From: Rhizophagus clarus
Lineage: Eukaryota; Glomeromycota; Glomeromycetes; Glomerales; Glomeraceae
NCBI GenBank assembly: GCA_015698045.1
Contig: BLAL01000013.1
Location: forward strand, 682,001 to 746,000
Length of the DNA: 64,000 nucleotides
Direction: 5' to 3'
Shown here: one piece after another, positions 32,500 to 44,119 of the stretch
Numbering within the stretch: position 1 is the stretch's first letter
Layout of the letters: every line of letters starts with the position of its first letter
The notes under the pieces: generated by a model
Database searches by the model: none
What the model was told of the DNA's origin: nothing
The model's input: the letters and a program-made list of their open reading frames with translations, nothing else
Translations under genes and position numbers: made by a program

Positions 32500-34870
32500 T
32501 GTAAAGTCCGATGAAAAATAATGATGGCGGTGTCATGCCACTTCCGGCACAACAAGAAATACAATAAAAATAATATAATAAACTTTTACTTTTCTCAAAT
32601 ATAAACTTTATTTAAACTCTGAAACTTTATTATCTCTAAATATTTAGGTAGTTACATTTTTAAGTATTCGTAATCTAACCTACGCTTAACGCTTGTTTTA
32701 CTAAGTCTACAAGCTGGAGTTTATATATTATTACACTCGTCGATCATTGATCTACTTTAATTAATAAAATGATTATATTATATACTTGACTATCTCAACT
32801 CGATGATCTAATTGATCACATGACTTCATCGATTTCAAATCCCTCCCCCTTAAGAATTTGTGACCTCACAAATCTTACTTTCAAGAATAACCTTTCCTGT
32901 CATAATAAATTCTTAACAATGTACCGTTTATTCATATCTTATATACTTTGCCATCTAATGTTTTAATTTTATATACATTGTTATTTTGTACATCATCCCT
33001 ATGAAAAAAGATCATCCAATATTTGTGCAATATTTGTTCAATTCTGTGTGAAAATCATTCAATTATTGCAGTTTTTTGGATAAAAATGACCATGCAGTTA
33101 TTTATAGTGTGTTAAAAGTGTGCAATTTTTGTACAATTGAAGATAAACTTAAATTTAAAATATAGAAAATGTTCAATTTTTGTGCAATAAAAATTTTAGG
33201 GTATAAAATTTGTATTTAAGATACAGAAAGCATTCAATTTTTGAGTAATCCTACCATACAATATTTGACCACTTTTTGGGGAAAATAGACCACTTTTAAC
33301 CATCATTACAAATATATTTTCCTAAATGATTTATGCAGCAAGTTTACACAAAATTCAACTGCATATTTGTTTATAAATGGGTATCTTCTGGACCTATTGG
33401 TACAATTTTTGTAGTGCTTCGTAACTAAAAAAAGTCCAAACTTTTATTAAGTTACAGAATTAGTTCCGGCCAGAATTATAATTGGCCAGATTTATGCATC
33501 TTAAAATTGTGTATTAATCACGTGATCTGGTCGTCAAAATAAATGACACGAAATGTTTGTTTTTTTTTAAACCTTTTAACTTCAAAATTTCAGGTAAGAA
33601 AAACTTGTTTTCTATTATCTTTTTTATTTATTTTCCTAACTTTTTTACATTTTAATGTTATTAACTTGCTTATTTACTAATTTCATACTTTTTTTACTAC
33701 TAACACTAATAATTTATTATTACTTTCAACACTTGCTAATCATATTTTTTATATATTACTAATACTAATAATTTACTTTTCAACACTACTAATTTGCTTT
33801 CTTTACTAACTTCATACTTTTTATTTTAATACTAATAATTTTCTTACACTAATAATTTACTCTTCTTTGATACTCTGCTAATTTACTGTTACTAACATAC
33901 TTTATTTTATTTTCTTATATTTTCTACATTTATGATTTATATCAAAATATAGTATTTTATTTATGAATATTTTGTATATTTTTATATTTTAAATTAATAA
34001 AAATTCATAATTTTACTTTATAAATTTGCCTGTCAACACTGTAAAATTTTAGTATTTGACCTATCATAATACCTAAAATTCGACCTAAAATTTGGCTTAA
34101 AAATTAGACAATAATCATATAAATTCAAGACAAAAATAGGATAATTATTGTATGAATTACCATGCAATTATTGTGTGATTTATTGCAATTTTTAACACAA
34201 TTATTGCAAATTATTGTACGGTCAAATATATAGAAATTATAGTGAAATCGTAGTAAATTTAATTGAATGTTAATTCAACAAAATCACACACAGTTTTTTC
34301 ATAGGGCATGAATTAAATATGGTCCTTTCCATTTATCATCTAACTTTCCAGTTCTTATATTATCTCTTGAAGTTTCAAAATTTTAAACTCTATTCTCAAT
34401 TTCAAAATTAGGATAGATAATCTTTTGTAGAAATCCATATTCATGAATAATTTCTTTACATAAAACTTTTGTGATTTCTTCCATTGTAACTCCTGTTATG
34501 GTCTTAACTTCTGACTATTTATTAGTGAAATAATCTATCAATACTAACATGTATAATTAAATTAAATTTCCTCACTTTTTATAATTTTCTTGATGATCTA
34601 CATTATTGTCAAAATTAATCTGATTGACAAATTAATTTGCTTCAGGAAATTATCCATTTTATATAATAATTGCTTGTATAAAATTATTACAATTACTTAG
34701 TCACATTAATCATCAAGCCTTTCCTCTTTGACCTTCTTATTCATGTTTTTCTATAATTCCAAAAAAACCCATTAAATCATCATTCATTCAAATTTTTTTT
34801 TTTTATATAATATTATCTTAATTTATTGACATGACCAAAATGTGTTACTGGTATCACTAATTCCAATTTT
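32500..34870 (-). mobile_element. LTR retroelement relic (Ty3-type), antisense and fragmentary
   Basis: On the - strand, pieces of an integrase-like region are seen: TMEEITKVLCKEI and HEYGF (about 34430-34510), KLDDKWKGPYLIH (about 34306-34345) and YKIKTLDGKVYKI (about 32940-32980). A zinc-binding-like segment with THFGHVNKL is near 34830. A purine run (about 32845-32856) then precedes a possible LTR at 32500-32837 that begins and ends with TG...CA. Only the 3' end of an element is present, it is broken in many places (well over five), and no second LTR is in the window. A miniature element (32997-34306) was inserted into it later. Confidence 0.55.
32997..34306. mobile_element. 1.3-kb non-autonomous element with CCCTATGAAAAAA ends and CAT target duplication
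   Basis: The left end CCCTATGAAAAAAG and the right end, read inwards, CCCTATGAAAAAAC are a perfect 13-bp inverted repeat. CAT flanks both sides (32994-32996 and 34307-34309). The interior has no gene and is enriched in TTGTGCAAT/CAATTATTG-type motifs and in TTACTAATA runs. A 3-bp duplication fits CACTA- or Harbinger-type transposition. It lies inside the integrase-like region of the retroelement relic. Confidence 0.7.
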
Positions 34871-37080
34871 GTTGCACAAACACTTTCTCCTAATTTATAG
34901 TTCTATTTTAGGTTACCTTCCTCCTCCTTTTTAATCTTTTCTAAAATTAGTATAAAGAAATTTCTTTTTCTTAAAAATTTCCACGCATCAAATATTTTCT
35001 CTTTTTATAACATTCTTTTTCTTCTTCTTTTTTTTTTTAATAGAAATTTAACGTGTCTTCCTCTTCTTTTTCTTCTAAATATATTTATCCTTCTTTCTTT
35101 GTTTTTATTATTTTCACGTGTTTCTTCATCACATCAGTTCCACATACTTATATTTATATCTCATACTCTTATTTGTTTACGTCATATTTTATACAAATAT
35201 AACCTTTATTTTATCGTAAACATTTCTTCACACTTTGTGATTTTCTCTTTCAAAAAAAAAAATATTTATTTTGTTTTCTCTATTTTCTTAAAATGCCTAA
35301 ATGTCGTTATACAGTAATAAAACAAAATTTCTCAAGTCCACTTCTTTTGTAAAAAACAAGCTCTTCATAGTGCTATTCGCTCTGATAGATACCATAGGTG
35401 AGTAAGAAAGTTGTCACTTGTTGGGGTATTATATAGTTTGATGTTTTCTGTAGATAAAATAGAGTTTACTAATAACACAGTTTTGCAAAGGTTGGTTGTT
35501 ATAAAATAGCAAAAGATAACTACAGTAACCTTTATTGATCATTATCATCTATGATGATATGGTGGTAGTTATGCACCACTTCTGAGCATGCAAAATACCC
35601 ATGTCCAAGAAACTTGTAGACTAACTATTTTCTTTCGCTCACTTGGCTGGTATAATTCCTTTCTTCCCCTTTTTTTTCATCAATTTTTCTTTAGAGCACT
35701 CCTTGCTAACCATGTTTTTCATCAAGCTTCAGTCCACCGTCAAACCCTTTTAGATGCTAATTCTAGATTACATGTATCTTTTTGCATTCTTCATTCATTC
35801 GTCTCCACTTGTTTCATCATCACCTTCATGGCATTTATCAATTTGGAACTCCTCTTTCAGCTGTTCAATCAGGCCATATCGCTCCTTGTAGTTGTTAGAT
35901 TCTTGGGGATAGCATTTTTAGATAGTGTGAGGCTTGTGATAAAAAGTATTATGCCTCCCATAGATTAGCTCCATACTTTTATTTATAATATTCATATAAT
36001 TTCTTCTATCCTGTAATTATTTCTTTCATGTAATTCTATTTCACTATTATTTAATAAATTATTCTATTTTATCTCTTATGAAATCTTTACTTTCTCTGTT
36101 TAATAACTTCATTATATCTAATATTAAAATCTTTGCATTAATATCTATACTTGTTTCCTATTGCATTATGCATTAAAATTAAGAATAAATTTTCTTAATT
36201 AAATTTACTAATAAATCCATTAATCATCGTCCATATGTTATACTAATTTATCACTATCATATAAAACTATTTTCTAAAATTAGATCTTTCCAAATTAGGG
36301 TAACAAGACGTTCATGTCTAATAATTTAATTATCATTCTCTCCCATTCCTATTTAAGTAAATAAAATTGCTTTTCTTCAATCTAATATTAGTTTGATATA
36401 CTCCTTAAAAATTAACTTCCTTTTTTGACTCATTCTGTGATAATTGTCATCATACTTCTATTCTGAATTACTATTTCTAGAATAAATCCATAAGTAATGA
36501 TGTAATTTTCTCTTGACACGTCTATTTTCTATTTTACGCATTTATTTTCTAATTTTACATATTTTTACTTTTATAAAAAGGGGTAAAATAATTATTTTTA
36601 TTTCATTCGCTTTTTTTTAATCTCAAAATCTTATTATTATCAATATGTTATCTTCTAACTTTATCATTTCTTATCCTTAAACTCATAATAAAAAGTCCTT
36701 CCAAAATTTCTTAAATGTCTGCTCTCAGGATATTATTAGGACATCTCCTTGTTCTTGTATCTCTATTGATACTTTACATGGACACTGGTTTTCTCAGTTT
36801 CTTATAATGTTAAAAGACTATAATTTCGCTATGTATGATTCGTTATATCCTCAAGTGTGTTAATTTCCTTTTTATTTTACAATGATAAAGAAATACTCAT
36901 TTGTCACATTTAGATTTGGAAAAAATACTAGGCTTACCCCTTGATAACCACTCCAAGGCCGCTTATTTAGGCATTCTATTGTTGCTAATAAAAGTCTGTT
37001 TATCTTAAAGGAAAGATAGACTAGGCACCTTTTTTTATTACTAAATAAAAAGCATTAACACATTGCTAACCTAATTGTAC
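34871..37080. other. T-rich region without a supported gene
   Basis: The + strand is very rich in T and C (TTCTTTTTCTTC runs at 34970-35100). The ORFs at 35099 and 35588 are Phe/Leu-rich; the second is moderately mixed in composition but has no recognisable domain, and neither strand reads convincingly. It may hold a very old exon series of the gene fragment that follows. Confidence 0.3.
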
Positions 37081-37679
37081 TTTACAGTTGAAAAGAGAAA
37101 AAGCATGACGCTCACAAGATTTAGAGGACTATTGGATTAAAATACTTCAAGAACATGAAAAAGTATGTCAATTTAATTAATCTTCTAACTACATCTTCTT
37201 TCCAGTTCTTAATATACACATCTTTATATTATAGTGGCAACATTTAGTCTTACTTCGTAAAGAAAGAAATACTCTCCATACCCAACTTTATATTTTAAAT
37301 AGAGAGATTGATCGAATACAAGATTCCTTTGAAACACCTTCCTTTTTGAAAATTCCTCTGATTCTGATAACTTTCCTTTAAATAACGTTCTTTCTCCAGA
37401 ACCTGAAACTGCTCCTATTATTTTTAAACAAAAACCACATCTTACTGAATCATCTGAACGTAGGGTTCTGCACAAATCAGATCATATCAGATTTTACCAG
37501 ATTTAAATCCAATCTGACAGATCCAGATCTATCAATTTTAAATTCGGATTCGTAATTCAGATATATATTTGAAATCTGAATCTGATCCGCAGACCTAAAT
37601 TTAAAATCTGGATCCGATTTGAGTTTGATCCGAATCTGACCCGAATCTGATCCGAATCTGACCAAATTCAGATTTAGAT

Positions 37680-38560
37680 AACAATAAAAAAAATGATTTT
37701 ACACTTTTTTAAAATCGTTAACAGTTAATAAAAAAATGATTCTACGTTTTTTTTAAAAATCGTTTTAATGAAAGAACGATTTTTAACGTATTTTTTAAAA
37801 ATCGTTTTAATAAAAAAATGATTTTTAATGGTATTTTTAAAATCATTTTAATAAAAAACGATTTTTAACAATTTTTTTTTAAAATCGTTTTAATAAAAAA
37901 AAACAATTTTACACTTTTTAGAATTGTTTACCAAAAAAAATGATTTTACGTTTTTTTTAAAATCATTTTAATGAAAGAATGACTTTAACAGTTCTTTTTA
38001 AAATCATTTTAATAAAAAAATGATTTTAACAGTTTTTTTAGAATCGTTTAATAAAAAAATAATTTTACGTTTTTTTTCAAAATTGTTTCAATGAAAGTAT
38101 ATATTTTTTAAAAAAATCATTTTAATAAAAACGATTTTACGTTTTTTTTAAAATTGTTTAATAAAAAAAACGATTTACATTTTTATTTAAAACGTTTTAA
38201 TGAAAGAACAATTTTAACAGTTTTTTAAAAATCGTTTAATAAAAAACAATTTTAACTTTTTTTTAAAAAAATTGTTTAATAAAAAAATGATTTTTAACTG
38301 TTTTTTTAAAATCGTTTTAATAAAAAAAATGATTTTACGCTTTTTAAAATCGTTTAACAAAAAAAAAAATGATTTTACTTTTTTTTAAAATCGCTTTAAT
38401 AAAAAAAACGATTTCAACATTTCTTTTAAAAATTGTTTTAATAAATAAAAAATGATTTTAACGGATTTTTCCTAAATCATTTAATAAAACAAAACGATTT
38501 AACATTTTTTCTAAATCGTTTATTTAAAAAACAATTTAACGTTTTTTCCATTAATAAATG
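37680..38560. repeat. Array of AAAATCGTTTTAATAAAAAAACGATTTT-like units
   Basis: About twenty degenerate units of roughly 40-50 bp each contain AAAATCGTTT facing AAACGATTTT, so every unit can form a hairpin. The array is internal to the hAT-like element. Confidence 0.7.
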
Positions 38561-38569
38561 GTGTTATTC

Positions 38570-38850
38570 AAAAAAATGATGATTTCAGCATTTTTTTTTC
38601 ATAAAGTAATGTGAAAGACTGCCGTTTTGGCATGTTTAATAGGTCGTGGTTTTGTTCTGGCATTTTTTTTGAAATTTTATAAATAAAAACGTGAAATCGC
38701 CTGTTCTGATGTTTGTTTTTTGCAACTTGGTATGTAAAAAATGCTGGAACCATCTGTTCCGGCATTTCTTTTGCAACTTCATATATATAAAATGCCAGAA
38801 TTATCTGTTCTGGCGTTTTTTTTTGCAATTTTATAAACAAAAACGCCTGG
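38570..38850. repeat. Short array of TTCCGGCATTTTTTTTGCAA-like units
   Basis: Five or so units of about 55-60 bp carry CTGTTCCGGCATTT followed by TTTTGCAA and a TATAAA-containing stretch. The small - strand ORF here is a reading of this repeat and not a gene. Confidence 0.6.
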
Positions 38851-39257
38851 ATTAACAGATCTTATGATCTGATCCAGATCTAGCGAATCAGATCCAAATT
38901 CAATTTGATGGATTCGGATTATACAATTTCAAATCCGAATCTGAACTTCGAATTCAAATTTGGAATCTGAATCCGATCTGCAGATTATAATACTATAATC
39001 TGATCCAGATCTGACCAGATCAGATCCAGATCAGATCTAATCAGATCAGATTTTTTGTGTAACCTATCTGAACGAGTATTACGTCCTAGAAAACCTCTAC
39101 CTTCTCCTTCTGAAAGATTACTATATGTCGTAAACACACCTTCTAGAAGATGTCGCAGAAAGAATCGCATTAATCATCAAATACCCAGGTCAATCTCTGT
39201 CTCTTCTTCTAATTCTATTTCTTCTTCTCCTTATATTCCTAATCCTTCTTCACCTAT

Positions 39258-40590
39258 TTAACATGAATCACCATTATCATCTTATGACCCTCCTTCACGT
39301 CCTATTCTACATCAACAATTACAACAACAACAACATCCTTCTAAATTGTCTCTTAATTCACCTTTTAATTCATCTACTTTTTCTTTTATTCTTAGTTCTA
39401 GCCATTTTCATCTCAACTTACTCTTGAATCTATATGTAATAAAACATGTCCACTACATTGCACCAAATAAACTTATGATCGTTATAATTTAAATTTAATA
39501 AACTCTAATATTCAATCTCTAATGAAATCTTAAATAAAAATTTTCATGTATCAATTAAAAATAATTTCAATCTTTTACGTGTTCAACTGAAATTTTATTA
39601 TCTAATACTCTTTTAATTGTTTGTAATCTTTAATTCTTCTAATTGTTTCATTAATTCTTCTATCTCATCTTTTAGTTTATTATTTATTATCATATCCTGG
39701 TTATTATTTTTCTAAAACCATATGCACTTATTCTAGGAATTAGCTTAAATTAAGAATTTTTGATAAAAAATTAGTAAACTGTGCAAAATACAATTGTGTT
39801 ATACATTCATCTTATCAATCTTATATAGAATAATCAGAAAATAAAAAAATTTTTTACAACTCATACTTAAAAATTAAAATAATAATGACTTTTTATAACC
39901 CATCAACTATTTTAAGAATCCATCACTTTTTACACCAGTTGCAAATAAAAGTTTTGTGAATACAATAGTAGTTATTTGCAGTTATTAATGGTATTATTTA
40001 TTCTCCAAAAGCTTTTTCATGATGTAAAATAACTAAATAAGGCAGTAAAAACAACTGGGTTTTGTATGAATTTGCTATCATATTTAAAGAATTTTGAAAA
40101 TAAAGAAATAACCAAAATTTTTATTATCTTTTATTAATTTTTAATTTTAAAAATTTTGTTTTAAAATATGGAGACAAAGAATCTTTCTTTATATCATTTA
40201 CTGATGATGATTTTAAAACTCACATAGGCAACAAACTTTCTTCTTAGGGAAATCACTTAACCAACATTGAAATCTCGTAATATTTAAATCTACCAGTACG
40301 AAAGCTTTGATTTTTAGATAGATAATCATTATCATGGAGCCTTGCGAATGCCACCTTTCTACAAAAATACCTGTATCCTGATAAGTTCAGGGAACTTATC
40401 ACCTACAAAAATTAAAAAAGAAGAAATGATGGAACATTTCTTAAAGTCAATTCCAATATTCTTTCCAAAGAAACAATATACTCGCGTCTCAAGGAATTCC
40501 ATTTGCTGCAGATAAGTCATGCACAGAATGCTTTTATAAAAGTTATTTAACAAATCGTTTTAATAATGTCAAACATTAAATTGTGAAGTC
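39258..40590. other. Region without a clear gene
   Basis: Downstream of the fragment at 39.1 kb, short readings such as CPLHCTKQTYDRYN (about 39450-39490, with one frame change) suggest that more of the same old gene continues, but no domain is recognised. From 39620 nothing is seen. Confidence 0.25.
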
Positions 40591-41765
40591 CAGTCATGCT
40601 TTTTGTCTGACAACACTACAAAAAAGAAAAAAAAAATAATTAATTAAATAAAAAAAAAATAACAACAAAAAACACTTCCCCAACCCTCCCTTACCTTAAT
40701 TCCAATAGTCCAGTGCTTTTCGTCTGGCAATACTACAAAAAAGAAAAAAAAAAGCTAATTAATTAATTAAAAAAAATAACAACAAAAAACACCTTCCCAA
40801 CCTTCCCTTACCTTAATTCCAATAGTCTGGTGCTTTTCGTCTCACAACACTACAAAAAAAATAAATAATTAATTAATTAAAAAAAAAATCAACGAAAAAC
40901 ACCTCCCCCAACCCTCCTTTACTTTAATTGTCCTTAATTTCAAAAGTCTGGTCATGTTTTTCGTCTGAAAACACTACAAAAAAGAAAAAAAAAATTAATA
41001 ACTTAATTAATTAAAAAAATAATGAAAAATACCTCTCCAACCCTCCCTTACCTTAATTATCCTTAATTCCAATAGTCCGGTCATACTTTTCATCTGGCAA
41101 CACTACAAAAAAGAAAAAAAACCAAATAATTAATAAAAAACAACAAAAAACACCTCCCCAACCTCCCTTACCTTAATTCCAATAGTCTGGTCATGTTTTT
41201 TGTCTGGCAACATTACAAAAAAGAAAAAAAAAATAAAAATAAAATAATTAATTAAATAAAAGAAAACTAATAAAAAATACCTCCCCAGCCTTCCCTTGCC
41301 TTAATTCTAATAGTCTGGTGCTTTTCATCTGGCAATACTACAAAAAAGAAAAAAAAAATAATTAATTAATTAATTAAATAAAAAAAATCAATGAAAAACA
41401 CCTCTCCCAACCCTCCCTTACCTTAATTGTCCTTAATTCCAAAAGTCTGGTTATGTTTTTTGCCTGGCAACACTACAAAAAAAGAAAAAAAAAAATAAAT
41501 AATTAATTAATTAAAAAAAAAACCAACAAAAAACACCTCTCCAAATCCCCAACCCTTTCTTGCCTTAATTCCAATAGTCCGGTACTTTCATCTGGCAACA
41601 CTACAAAAAAGAAAAAAAAGTAATTAATTAAATAAATAAAAAAAAACTAACGAAAAACACCTCTTCCAACCCTTCCTTACCTTAATTGTCCTTAATTTCA
41701 AAAGTCCGGTTATGCTTTTCGTCTGGTAACATTACAAAAAAGAAAAAAAAAATAATTAATTATTT
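40590..41765. repeat. Satellite-like tandem array, about ten units of 105-135 bp
   Basis: Each unit contains CCTTACCTTAATTCCAATAG, then TCTGG or TCCGG, then CTTTTCGTCTGGCAACACTA, CAAAAAAGAAAAAAA, an AATTAATTAA run, and AACACCTCCCCAACCCTC. CACTACAAAAAA-type anchors occur near 40613, 40728, 40848, 40970, 41100, 41212, 41336, 41468, 41600 and 41728. Unit length varies mainly through the AATT and A runs. Confidence 0.85.
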
Positions 41766-42870
41766 TTTTAATTTAAAATATATGTAATAAATTCAAAAAA
41801 AAAACTGCCAGAGGCGCTATATTTTTTTTTTTTTTTACCTGTTTACCCAAATATTTGGATTATAATACTGGTTATACCAGTTCAAAAGTGCATGTGATAT
41901 ATAACATATTCCTTTTTTATATCAACTCATGAGATAAGCTTATCATAAATGGTAAGCGATATTGCCTTTTATGTTATAGATAATCAATGCTAGTAGGTAA
42001 GTAGTTTTATTCAGACTTCAGATTTTTATTTTTTTTTAAGCTTTGGTGGTAGGGAATAAAAAATCATTTGTTTTAAGAAAATTTTTTTTTTAAAAAATAA
42101 AAAAAATTATTTTTTTTCCAAAAATTATAAACCACCATTTAAATTTTTTAGTTAACGGTGTCACCTTTAGCTTTGGGATTAAATACTATAACAGGTAAGT
42201 TTTTTTTGCTTTTCTTTTGTCTCTTTGTTTTTGTCTCTTATTAACTTGTTCCTTTTTTTAGTCATGGCTGTTTTTATCCATTTTGGAAATTCAAGATGAG
42301 TATTAATTTCTTTTTTTTTTGTTTTCTTTTCATTCTTTCCCTAGTTCTTTTACTAAACTTTTTTGTCTTTTTTAGATGTGTACCATTTGAGTGAAAATTC
42401 ATGTAAGTCTCTTACGTCTCTTTCTCTTGTTTTATTTTTCTTTTAAGATGATATTAACCGTTTTCTTTCTTTTTTTTTTCTATGAGTGGGTGTACTGGCT
42501 TTTCTTTCATTTTTTTCCTTTATTTCTCTTCTTTTTGTGGTTTTTTCATTTCTTTTTTTCATTGTTCCTTTCGTTTCTTCTCATGGTTTTTTCATTGATC
42601 TTTTGTGGTTCTTTTGTTCTTCCTTTCATTGATCTTTTATTCCTTTCATCATTGTTTTTTGGTTTATTTCATTGATCTTTTTTTTTTAAAATTAGTAACG
42701 TGTTTATTTACTATATAAATGAACCAAAAAAATTGGTATTACATAATTTTAACACACCTATAGATCTGATCTATATAACTAATTTCTCTATCTAATTTTA
42801 ATATGTATTTGATCTAGCTATATTACTATAAGTGTTCTATGTTTTATTGTACCAGTTTAAGCATTGTATA
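41766..42870. other. T-rich non-coding region
   Basis: The ORF at 42391-42675 is almost all Phe, Leu and Ser, encoded by T-rich near-repeats of TTTCATTGATCTTTTGTGGTT, and is not a credible protein. Splice-like fragments (TTTTTTTAGTCATGG, TTTTTAGATGTG) occur at 42250-42390, as in the 48-kb region. Confidence 0.4.
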
Positions 42871-44034
42871 TAGGGCTCTGATCGGTTAAGTTCGGTTCAG
42901 TTTTTGCAAAAACTGATACTGAACCAAATTAATCAGTATCGGTATTAATGATTACTGAAACTGATTGGTAATTACCAAAAACTGAACTGATTTACTGAAC
43001 GTTTTTAGTAAAAAAACGTTTCGCAACATTTTTTAAAGTGACAAAAAAAATGTTGCGAGATGTTTTTTTTATATTAAATCGTTTTATAAAAATATTTCGC
43101 AACGTTTTTAAATAAAAAGGAAAATAATATTGCAAAACATTATTTTTTTTATATCAAACGTTTATGTAAAAAATGTTTCGCAACATTTTTTACAATATTC
43201 ACAAAAATAACGTTGTGAAACGTTATTTTTCATATTAAATTGTTTATGTAAAAAACGTTTTGCAATGTTTTTTACAAGTTTCGCAAAAATAATATTGCGA
43301 AATATTATTTTTTTTATCAAATCGTTTATATAAATAACATTTCGCAACGTTTTTTACAAGTTTCGCAAAAATAATGTTGCAAAACGTTATTTTTTATCAA
43401 ATTGTTTATGTAAAAAATGTTTCGCAACATTTTTTACAATGTTCGCAAAAATAACGTTGCAAAATGTTATTTTTTATCAAATTATTTATGTAAAAAACGT
43501 TTCGCAATGTTTTTTACAAGTTTCGCAAAAATAATATTGCGAAATATTATTTTTTTTATCAAATCGTTTATATAAATAACATTTCGCAACGTTTTTTACA
43601 AGTTTCGCAAAAATAATGTTGCAAAACGTTATTTTTTATCAAATTGTTTATGTAAAAAATGTTTCGCAACATTTTTTACAATGTTCGCAAAAATAACGTT
43701 GCAAAATGTTATTTTTTATCAAATTATTTATGTAAAAAACGTTTCACAACATTTTTTACAAATTCTGCAAAAATAACGTTGCGAAATGTTATTTTTTATA
43801 TCAAATGTTTATGTAAAAAACGTTTTGCAACATTTTTTTTTATCTACATTATTTAATAAAAAGACGTTTTTCTTATAAAAAAAATGTTTTTATTATCGGT
43901 AAATTGGTTTGGTAAATCGTAAAACTGATACTGAAATCAAAAGTTTTGGTTCGATAAATCATAAAACTGAAACTGCTCTGATACCAAAACTGGTCAGTAC
44001 GGTTCAGTAATTACTAAAACTGATCGGAGCCCTA
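42871..44034. mobile_element. 1.16-kb hAT-like non-autonomous element
   Basis: The ends TAGGGCTCTGATCGGTT and, read inwards from the right, TAGGGCTCCGATCAGTT are inverted repeats. The 8-bp flanks ATTGTATA (42863-42870) and GTTGTATA (44035-44042) differ at one base. Subterminal GGTTCAGT/ACTGAACC motifs recur at both ends. The interior is a tandem array without genes. Its TAGGG terminus and 8-bp target resemble the element at 37461, suggesting one superfamily, although the interiors differ. Confidence 0.8.
43010..43860. repeat. Array of about 81-bp units with 243-bp higher-order repeat
   Basis: Units read TTATGTAAAAAACGTTTCGC, AACATTTTTTACAAGTTTCGC and AAAAATAACGTTGCGAAACG in series. Each holds GCAACGTT/AACGTTGC pairs that can form hairpins. 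A block of three units beginning ATCAAATCGTTTATATAAAT (about 43317) recurs almost unchanged 243 bp later (about 43560), so the array grew by copying triplets. Confidence 0.7.
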
Positions 44035-44119
44035 GTTGTATACCAATTATTATTTATTGACCCTCCTGTGGTTATCTTACCTATTAATTTATTTCATGTT
44101 ACTATTTTGATTTTATTGT

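Larger units (their letters stand above)
37461..39066. mobile_element. 1.6-kb hAT-like non-autonomous element filled with tandem repeats
   Basis: The ends TAGGGTTCTGCACAAATC and, read inwards from the right, TAGGTTACACAAAAAATC are inverted. They are flanked by a perfect 8-bp direct repeat TCTGAACG (37453-37460 and 39067-39074), as hAT elements make. Near both ends are dense GATCTGATC/AATCCGA motifs. The middle holds two tandem arrays (37680-38560 and 38570-38850). No transposase is present. Confidence 0.8.
37081..39257 (+). pseudogene. Unidentified gene fragment, interrupted by a hAT-like element
   Basis: A frame reads DLEDYWIKILQEHEK up to a donor (AA|GTATGT, about 37161). It resumes after TATAG with WQHLVLLRKERNTLHTQLY, NREIDRIQDSFETPSFLK (about 37234-37350), a likely coiled coil. 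After one missing base comes LSPEPETAPIIFKQKPHL (about 37392-37445). The coding sequence is cut at SSER by the 1.6-kb insertion and continues at 39075 with VLRPRKPLPSPSERLL, then a Ser/Pro-rich end to a TAA at 39259. Removing the insertion and one target copy restores the frame exactly. The protein family is not recognised. A stop in the first exon and the missing base suggest a pseudogene. Confidence 0.45.

Noticed and set aside
35588-35968. 126-codon ORF on the + strand
   Set aside because: Mixed composition but no family, no clear start context or splice model; kept only as a remark.
37680-41765. Regular repeats suggesting a CRISPR array
   Set aside because: The sequence is eukaryotic, units vary in length, spacers are not unique, and no cas-like gene is present; these are tandem satellites.
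42391-42675. 94-codon Phe/Leu-rich ORF, possible membrane protein
   Set aside because: Encoded by T-rich near-repeats with no conserved pattern; neighbours are low complexity.
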